From JANNSX01 sp963741525 (GTDB lineage: Bacteria > Pseudomonadota > Alphaproteobacteria > Rhizobiales > Hyphomicrobiaceae), in NCBI GenBank assembly GCA_963741525.1, contig CAVUIW010000028.1:124001-188000 (forward strand): a stretch of 64,000 bases of DNA, written 5' to 3'. Positions 58,776 to 64,000 of the stretch are shown one piece after another. The first letter of the stretch is position 1. The number at the start of each line of letters is the position of its first letter. The translations under genes and the position numbers were made by a program. The notes beneath the pieces were generated by a model, which was not told where the DNA came from, ran no database searches, and saw only the letters and a program-made list of their open reading frames with translations.

Positions 58776-60065
58776 ATGAGGCAGACCAACAATTCCCCCG
58801 AAAAGCGCAAGATATCGCGCCGCACGGTCCTCAAGGGCGGCGCGGCCATCGCCGCCTCGACAGCCGTAACGGGCTTCCCGACGGTCTGGGCGCAAACCCT
58901 CAAGGACGTCGTGCTCAATCACACGGGCATGTCCTATTCGACGCTGTCGCAGATCGCCGAGCAGGCCAGCAAGGATCTGGGCTTCAAGGTCGAGATGACC
59001 GTTGTCGATCATCCGGGTCTCACCAACCGCATGATCAATGATCCCAAGTCGATCGACGTCGCCGACATGGAGATCTGGCAGAACAAGCTCATCGTGCCGC
59101 AGGGCGCGACCCAGGCGGTCGAGATCGCCAAAGTCAAGAACTGGGGCGAGCTGACCCCGCTCTTCACCGAAGGCAAGTTCGCCGGCGCCGATGTCTCCCG
59201 GCAGGGCGACTCGCCCTTCGAGTTCATGTATCGGGAAGCCAAGGACGGCACCACCTTCGCCGCCGCGCCGACCGGCTGGGCAAGCTTCTGCCCTGGCGTC
59301 TACAATGCCGACACGCTGGGCATCCGCCCCGACCTCGTCGGCCGTGACATCACCTCCTGGGGCGATCTCCTCTCGCCGGACTTCAAGGGCAAGACGGCCA
59401 TCCAGAACATTCCGACCATCGGCATCATGGATGCCATCATGGCCTGCGAAGCGGCCGGCTTCGTCAAGTACGGCGACAAGGGCAACCCGACGAAGGAAGA
59501 GCTCGACCAGACGATCTCCAAGCTCATCGAGCTCAAGAAGGGCGGCCATTTCCGCGCGCTCTGGAACACCTTCGACGAGTCCGTCAACCTGATGGCCTCG
59601 GGCGAGGTGGTGATCCAGTCCATGTGGTCGCCGGCGGTCACCGCCGTTGCCGCACAGGGCGTCAAGTGCACCTATCAGCCACTCAAGGAAGGCTATCGCG
59701 GCTGGGGCAACGGCCTCGGCCTGATGGCGCACCTCGAAGGTATCAAGCTCGATGCGGCCTACGAGTACCTCAACTGGTACAACGCCGGCTGGGTCGGCGG
59801 CTTCATCGCCAAGCAGGGCTACTACAGCTCCAACCCGAAGTCGGCGATGGCCAATCTCTCGGAGAACGAGCGCGGCTTCTTCTACGAGGGCAAGGCCGCC
59901 ACGGCCGACATCGTCAGCCCGGCTGGTCAGAAGACCAACTCGGCCGGCGACAAGCGCGACGGCGGCTCCTACGAGGAGCGGTTCTCGAAGGTCGGCGTCT
60001 GGAACAACCTCATGGACGAGGCTGAGTTCCTCTTCGCCAAGTGGAACGAGTTCAACGCCGCCTGA
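58776..60065 (+). CDS. ABC transporter substrate-binding protein (PotD/polyamine or betaine type)
   Basis: A 429-residue periplasmic binding protein, secreted by the Tat route: a twin-arginine motif SRRTVLKGGAAIAAS occurs at about residue 13-27, followed by GFPTVWAQ. The mature part has the type 2 binding fold (TAIQNIPTIGIMDAIMACE, WNTFDESVNLMASGEVVIQS, LNWYNAGWVGGFIAKQGYY) of the PotD-like group. ATG at 58776 follows AAGGGAG. First gene of the operon with permeases, ATPase and a carbon-nitrogen hydrolase. Next to MttB-type and amine oxidase genes, a quaternary amine ligand is plausible as an alternative to polyamines. Confidence 0.9.
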   Translation: MRQTNNSPEKRKISRRTVLKGGAAIAASTAVTGFPTVWAQTLKDVVLNHTGMSYSTLSQIAEQASKDLGFKVEMTVVDHPGLTNRMINDPKSIDVADMEIWQNKLIVPQGATQAVEIAKVKNWGELTPLFTEGKFAGADVSRQGDSPFEFMYREAKDGTTFAAAPTGWASFCPGVYNADTLGIRPDLVGRDITSWGDLLSPDFKGKTAIQNIPTIGIMDAIMACEAAGFVKYGDKGNPTKEELDQTISKLIELKKGGHFRALWNTFDESVNLMASGEVVIQSMWSPAVTAVAAQGVKCTYQPLKEGYRGWGNGLGLMAHLEGIKLDAAYEYLNWYNAGWVGGFIAKQGYYSSNPKSAMANLSENERGFFYEGKAATADIVSPAGQKTNSAGDKRDGGSYEERFSKVGVWNNLMDEAEFLFAKWNEFNAA

Positions 60066-60092
60066 GGCTGGGCGACCTATCCGACATACCGC

Positions 60093-60117
60093 GGCAGCGG
60101 CCTTTAGGGCCGCTGCC
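60093..60117 (+). terminator. Intra-operon stem-loop after the binding-protein gene
   Basis: GGCAGCGGCC and GGCCGCTGCC form a perfect ten-base stem 28 bases after the binding-protein stop codon, with no T-run. Such hairpins commonly protect the binding-protein mRNA and raise its expression above that of the membrane components. Confidence 0.6.
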
Positions 60118-60149
60118 GTTATCGGCTTGCTGCCCAAGGTTCCTCTTCG

Positions 60150-61028
60150 ATGACCCCGTCGCCTCCCGCCAAGCGGTCGCTCCTGCCGACCTATCTGCAG
60201 GTGGCGCCCTTGACGCTTGTGCTGATCCTTTTTTTCGCGATCCCCGTGCTGTTGGTGATCATCGTCAGCTTCTTGAAGTACCAGATGCTCGTCGGCATCG
60301 TGGCGCAACCGACGTTCAAGAACTACACCGATCTCCTGACCAACCCGACGACCTGGGCGCTCTATCGCTCGACCATCAAGTTCACGCTCATCGTGCTCGC
60401 CATCACACTGGTGCTCGGCTTCTGGATTGCCTACTTCCTCGTCTTCCACGTGCGCAATCTCATCACTGCGATCGGCCTCTTCTTGCTCTGCACCATTCCC
60501 TTCTGGACCTCGAACATCATCCGCATGATTTCGTGGAAGCCGGTGCTCGGAAAGGAAGGTCTCATCAACTCGGGGCTGATCAAGGCAGGCATCATCAGCG
60601 AGCCGCTGCAGTGGCTGCTGTTCTCCGATTTCGCCGTGGTCGTCGCCTATGTCCACCTCTTCACGCTGTTCATGATCGTGCCGATCTTCAACTCCATGGC
60701 GCGCATCGACAAATCGCTGTTGGAGGCCGCTGTCGATGCGGGTGCCACCCGCTGGGGCGTGGTGTGGAACGTGGTGCTGCCCTTGTGCAAGACCGGCATC
60801 GCGCTCGGCGCCTTGTTCGTCGTGACTCTCACCATGGGCGACTTCTTCGTCGTCGCCGTCATGAGCGGCGGCATGTCGGGCTCGGCGACGTCCGGCATCT
60901 TCAACGACCTGCAACTCCTCAACTACCCTCGCGCGGCGGCGAGCGCTGTCATTCTGCTGGTGATTGTGATGCTGATCGCGACCGCTATCTTCCGGCTCGT
61001 CGATGTGAGGAAGGAGCTCGTGAGATAG
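60150..61028 (+). CDS. ABC transporter permease (PotB-like)
   Basis: A 292-residue inner membrane permease of the BPD_transp_1 family with six helices, starting with LTLVLILFFAIPVLLVIIVSF. The EAA coupling loop is seen as LLEAAVDAGATRWGVVWNVV near residue 190. It lies 84 bases after the binding-protein gene across the hairpin and two bases before the second permease. It pairs with that product to form the import channel. Confidence 0.92.
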   Translation: MTPSPPAKRSLLPTYLQVAPLTLVLILFFAIPVLLVIIVSFLKYQMLVGIVAQPTFKNYTDLLTNPTTWALYRSTIKFTLIVLAITLVLGFWIAYFLVFHVRNLITAIGLFLLCTIPFWTSNIIRMISWKPVLGKEGLINSGLIKAGIISEPLQWLLFSDFAVVVAYVHLFTLFMIVPIFNSMARIDKSLLEAAVDAGATRWGVVWNVVLPLCKTGIALGALFVVTLTMGDFFVVAVMSGGMSGSATSGIFNDLQLLNYPRAAASAVILLVIVMLIATAIFRLVDVRKELVR

Positions 61029-61030
61029 CC

Positions 61031-61864
61031 ATGGCTTCCCATCCCGCCTCCGGCTCCCGCCCCTGGACCTTCTACGCGCTGGCGACACTCTTCACGTTGT
61101 TCGTGATCTTTCTCTATGGGCCCATGATCGCGGTGCTCGTGCTGTCGTTCCAGGGACCATCGGCCTCCCTCGTCTTCCCGCTCCGCGAGCCCTCGCTCAT
61201 GTGGTTCGACGAGCTGGTCAATCCCAGGCGTCCGGGCGATGTCATGGGCGCCTTCGGCCGATCGATGCCGCTCGCCTTGATCGTGATGGTGCTGACGGTG
61301 CTGATCTCGGTCACGGCGGGGTTCGCGTTCCGCCGCCGGTTCTGGGGCTCGACGGCCATCTTCTACATGGCGATCGCGAGCCTCATCGTGCCGGGCCTCG
61401 TGCTCTCGATCGGCACGCTGGTGACCTTCCGCTATCTCGGGCTCACCGCCAGCTGGTACGGATCGGCGTTGGGCGCCCATCTTTCCTGGGCGCTGCCGTT
61501 CGGGCTCCTCATCATGTTCGCCATCCTCGGGCGGCTGAGTCCCTCCTACGAGGAGGCGGCCTATGACCTCGGCGCCAGCAAATGGCAGTCCGTCAAATCT
61601 GTGGTCATTCCCATCGTCTTTCCGGGCATGATCGCGGTGGCGCTGTTCGGCTTCACGCTCTCCTATGACGAGTTCCCGAGAAGCTGGCTCACCGTCGGCA
61701 GCAAGAACACCTTGCCGCTCGAGATCTGGACGATGACGACCAACGTCACCTCGCCGGCGCTCTATGCGCTCGGGGCGCTAACGACCTTCGTTTCGGCGAT
61801 CGTGATCGCCATTGCGCTGACCTCAATTATCTTCATCCAACGCAGACGAGCGGGCCGGACATGA
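61031..61864 (+). CDS. ABC transporter permease (PotC-like)
   Basis: A 277-residue permease with six membrane helices, beginning FYALATLFTLFVIFLYGPM. Its EAA loop is SYEEAAYDLGASKWQSVKSV near residue 180. ATG at 61031 is chosen over the long upstream open frame, which only shadows the previous gene. Its stop codon overlaps the start of the ATPase gene by four bases (ATGA), showing translational coupling. Confidence 0.92.
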   Translation: MASHPASGSRPWTFYALATLFTLFVIFLYGPMIAVLVLSFQGPSASLVFPLREPSLMWFDELVNPRRPGDVMGAFGRSMPLALIVMVLTVLISVTAGFAFRRRFWGSTAIFYMAIASLIVPGLVLSIGTLVTFRYLGLTASWYGSALGAHLSWALPFGLLIMFAILGRLSPSYEEAAYDLGASKWQSVKSVVIPIVFPGMIAVALFGFTLSYDEFPRSWLTVGSKNTLPLEIWTMTTNVTSPALYALGALTTFVSAIVIAIALTSIIFIQRRRAGRT

Positions 61865-63030
61865 GTACGACAGACGCCACACCTGCGGCCCAGACCTCTG
61901 GCGAGATCCGGCTGGTCGATGTCACCAAGACATTCGGCGCCTCGAATGCGGTCGAGAACATCAACCTGACGATCCCGCACGGTTCCTATTGCTGCCTGCT
62001 CGGTCCCTCCGGCTGCGGCAAGACGACGATCCTCAGGATGATCGCCGGTCACGAGACGCCGACTTCGGGCGAAATCTACATTGGCGGCGACATGGTGGTC
62101 GGCAAGCCGCCGGTCGAGCGCGGCACGGCCATGATGTTCCAGAGCTACGCGCTATTCCCGCATCTCTCCGTGCTCGACAATGTCGCCTTCTATCTCAAGA
62201 TGCGCGACGTCCCCAAGGATGAGCGGCGCGCGAAGGCCGAGGAGATGCTAAAGCGCGTGCAGCTCCACACCTTGAAGGATCGCATGCCGGCGCAACTTTC
62301 GGGTGGCCAGCAGCAACGCGTGGCACTCGCCCGCTCGCTCATCACCAATCCGCGCGTGCTCTTGCTCGATGAGCCGCTCTCGGCGCTGGACGAGTTCCTG
62401 CGGCTGCGCATGCGCGGCGAGCTCAAGAACCTGCAGAACGAGCTCGGCATCACCTTCGTACACGTGACGCACACCCAGCCCGAGGCGATCGCCCTCGCCA
62501 ACATGGTCGTCGTCATGGACACCGGCCGCATCGACCAGGCCGACACCGCCAATGTCATCTTCAACAAGCCGAAGACGCCCTACGTCGCCCGCTTCATGGG
62601 CGGGCAGAACGTGCTGACGGGGACGGTTGCCGGAAAGACAGATGGGCACATCAAGCTCAAGGGCGCCAACAGCACGAGCTTCGAGGCGCCCGCCGGCGGC
62701 TCATCGGCCAAGGACGGAGAGCCGATGTCGATTGCCGTCCGCCGAGATCGCATCAAGTTACGCAAGAGCCCGGGCGGCAAAGTGGCAACCGCCGCCAATG
62801 AGATCCCCGGGATCGTCGAGTCGACCGAGTACCAGGGGAGCTACGTGAAGGTTTCCGTGGATGTCGGTGGCGATACTTTCGTCGCCAACCTCGGCGATGC
62901 CGACTATTTCGCCGATCCCGTCGACAAGGGCGATGCGGTGATCGCGAGCTGGAATGCCGGAGATGTCAATGTCCTGGCCAAGGCCGACAGCGGCACGGCG
63001 GTCGATGTCTATGCTGGACACGGCAACTGA
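61861..63030 (+). CDS. ABC transporter ATP-binding protein (PotA-like)
   Basis: A 389-residue ATPase. Walker A GPSGCGKTTILRM is near residue 43, the Q-loop follows in MMFQSYALFPHLSVLDNV, the signature is LSGGQQQRVALARS near residue 147, Walker B LLLDEPLSALDEFL and the switch histidine in FVHVTHTQPEA. The C-terminal 130 residues are a TOBE/OB-fold regulatory domain (MSIAVRRDRIKL), as in PotA and related polyamine or betaine importers. It drives uptake by the upstream components and precedes the hydrolase gene by 26 bases. Confidence 0.94.
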   Translation: MSTTDATPAAQTSGEIRLVDVTKTFGASNAVENINLTIPHGSYCCLLGPSGCGKTTILRMIAGHETPTSGEIYIGGDMVVGKPPVERGTAMMFQSYALFPHLSVLDNVAFYLKMRDVPKDERRAKAEEMLKRVQLHTLKDRMPAQLSGGQQQRVALARSLITNPRVLLLDEPLSALDEFLRLRMRGELKNLQNELGITFVHVTHTQPEAIALANMVVVMDTGRIDQADTANVIFNKPKTPYVARFMGGQNVLTGTVAGKTDGHIKLKGANSTSFEAPAGGSSAKDGEPMSIAVRRDRIKLRKSPGGKVATAANEIPGIVESTEYQGSYVKVSVDVGGDTFVANLGDADYFADPVDKGDAVIASWNAGDVNVLAKADSGTAVDVYAGHGN

Positions 63031-63056
63031 CGGGGTGGCGTAAAGGGAGTGCACCC

Positions 63057-63998
63057 ATGAGCCGGATCGTTCACGTGGCTGCGGCGCAGATGGGCCCCAT
63101 CGCGAAGTCGGAGACGCGTAAGGATACCGTGAAGCGCCTTGTCGCCATGATGCGCGAGGCCAAGAGCCGTGGCGCCGAGCTTGTCGTGTTCACTGAGCTC
63201 GCACTCACCACCTTCTTCCCGCGCTGGCTGCTCGCCGACGAGACCGAACTCGACAGCTACTACGAGAAGAGCATGCCGGGGCCGGAAACCCAGTCGCTGT
63301 TCGATGAGGCCAAGAAGCTCGAAGTCGGCTTCTATCTCGGATACGCCGAGCTCTTCGAGGAGAAAGGCAAGAAGCGCCGCTTCAACACCTCGATCCTCGT
63401 CGATCGCTCGGCCCGGATCATCGGCAAGTACCGCAAGGTGCATCTGCCGGGACATGCCGAGCCGCAGCCGAACCGAACGCACCAACATCTGGAGAAGCGC
63501 TATTTCGAACCCGGCAATCTGGGCTTTCCCGTCTTTCGTGGCTTCGGCGGCGTGATGGGCATGTGCATCTGCAATGACCGCCGCTGGCCGGAAACCTATC
63601 GCGTCATGGGGCTGCAGGGCGTTGAGATGGTGCTGCTCGGCTACAACACGCCTTATGGCCACACCGGCCATCCCGACATCGACAGCCTGACCCAGTTCCA
63701 CAATCATCTTTCCATGCAGGCCGGGGCGTACCAGAATTCGACCTGGGTCATCGGCACCGCCAAGTGCGGGGTCGAGGAGGGTTCGTCCATGGTCGGGCAG
63801 AGCGCCATCATCGCGCCGTCGGGCGAGATCGTGGCGCAGGCGGTGACGCTGGGCGACGAGGTGATCACGGCGCGTGCCGATCTCGACATGGGCAAGCGGT
63901 ACGCAGATACGATCTTCAACTTCGCCAAGCACCGCGAGCCCGAGGCCTATAGACTGATCGTCGAACGCAAGGGCGCGATACCCCCGCCCGAGGCATGA
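63057..63998 (+). CDS. Carbon-nitrogen hydrolase (N-carbamoyl-D-amino acid hydrolase-like)
   Basis: A 313-residue nitrilase-superfamily amidase. The Glu-Lys-Cys triad is visible: E in LVVFTELALTTFFPRW near residue 46, K in IIGKYRKVHLPGHAE near residue 127, and C in GMCICNDRRWPETYRVMG near residue 172. The NDRRWPE context is characteristic of N-carbamoyl-D-amino acid amidohydrolases. It is the last gene of the transporter operon, suggesting that the imported compound or its product is a carbamoyl or amide derivative. Complete, ending with TGA two bases before the window end. Confidence 0.9.
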   Translation: MSRIVHVAAAQMGPIAKSETRKDTVKRLVAMMREAKSRGAELVVFTELALTTFFPRWLLADETELDSYYEKSMPGPETQSLFDEAKKLEVGFYLGYAELFEEKGKKRRFNTSILVDRSARIIGKYRKVHLPGHAEPQPNRTHQHLEKRYFEPGNLGFPVFRGFGGVMGMCICNDRRWPETYRVMGLQGVEMVLLGYNTPYGHTGHPDIDSLTQFHNHLSMQAGAYQNSTWVIGTAKCGVEEGSSMVGQSAIIAPSGEIVAQAVTLGDEVITARADLDMGKRYADTIFNFAKHREPEAYRLIVERKGAIPPPEA

Positions 63999-64000
63999 GT

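Noticed and set aside
58755..61088. 777-aa minus-strand open frame opposite the binding protein and permease genes
   Set aside because: Covers clearly coding PotD- and PotB-like genes on the plus strand; shadow composition.

Overview
The window is GC-rich chromosomal DNA of an alphaproteobacterium, most likely of the order Hyphomicrobiales (Rhizobiales). The signs are the rpsT - dnaA - dnaN - recF grouping, a GTG/TTG-tolerant start repertoire, many intergenic palindromic repeats, and a mixture of amine, pyrimidine and betaine-type catabolism with ABC uptake systems. I saw no rRNA, tRNA or CRISPR array.

Layout. 0.1-1.9 kb: a NYN ribonuclease-type protein with a LOTUS-like helix-turn-helix. 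2.0-4.7 kb (minus): an aromatic-catabolic operon (fumarylacetoacetate-hydrolase-family enzyme, FAD monooxygenase, DUF2783 protein), divergent across a TTGTGATCACAA palindrome from 5.0-8.0 kb (plus): a class III aminotransferase and a PuuA-type glutamine synthetase homologue. 8.2-11.6 kb: fatty acid desaturase, AlkD-like DNA repair protein, second class III aminotransferase. 11.6-20.4 kb (minus): recF, dnaN, a basic hypothetical protein, a candidate structured RNA, an AT-richer two-gene island, dnaA and rpsT. The island separates dnaA from dnaN and encodes a nuclease-like/Cys-His-Asp protein plus a small partner. 20.6-23.3 kb: SxtJ-like protein, DUF5989 protein and NodU/CmcH carbamoyltransferase. 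23.8-27.3 kb: arginase-family protein, nucleotide-sugar dehydrogenase and two membrane proteins. 27.3-30.4 kb: MepA, a HAD hydrolase, an L,D-transpeptidase and a small exported peptide.

30.9-37.1 kb: YtcJ-type amidohydrolase, creatinase-like M24 protein and the PreT/PreA pyrimidine-reducing pair. 37.4-41.0 kb: an unusual bactofilin with a cadherin-like tail, ispG and a thiolase lacking two canonical catalytic residues. 41.2-44.7 kb: a large membrane/coiled-coil gene split by a frameshift. 45.0-49.7 kb: a complete BMP-type (nucleoside-like) ABC importer, followed by class I fumarase on the other strand. 51.4-53.2 kb: an array of palindromic repeats interrupted by a decayed IS256-family element with a 9-bp target duplication. 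53.5-64.0 kb: a probable N-methylated amine or betaine catabolic region (FAD amine oxidase, non-pyrrolysine MttB homologue, quinone reductase with a frameshift, ornithine-cyclodeaminase homologue, PotD/B/C/A-type transporter, carbon-nitrogen hydrolase).

Three recurring themes deserve attention. First, a family of about 47-bp palindromes (outer consensus GAGCACGTTC...GAACGTGCTC) occurs at least eight times; one copy lies in frame inside the FAD monooxygenase gene. Second, several single-base frameshifts (near 14,570, 43,900 and 57,421, and many in the transposase) point to gene decay or consensus errors. Third, the dnaA-dnaN interval holds the best candidate for an undescribed system. All functional calls rest on motif reading without database searches.
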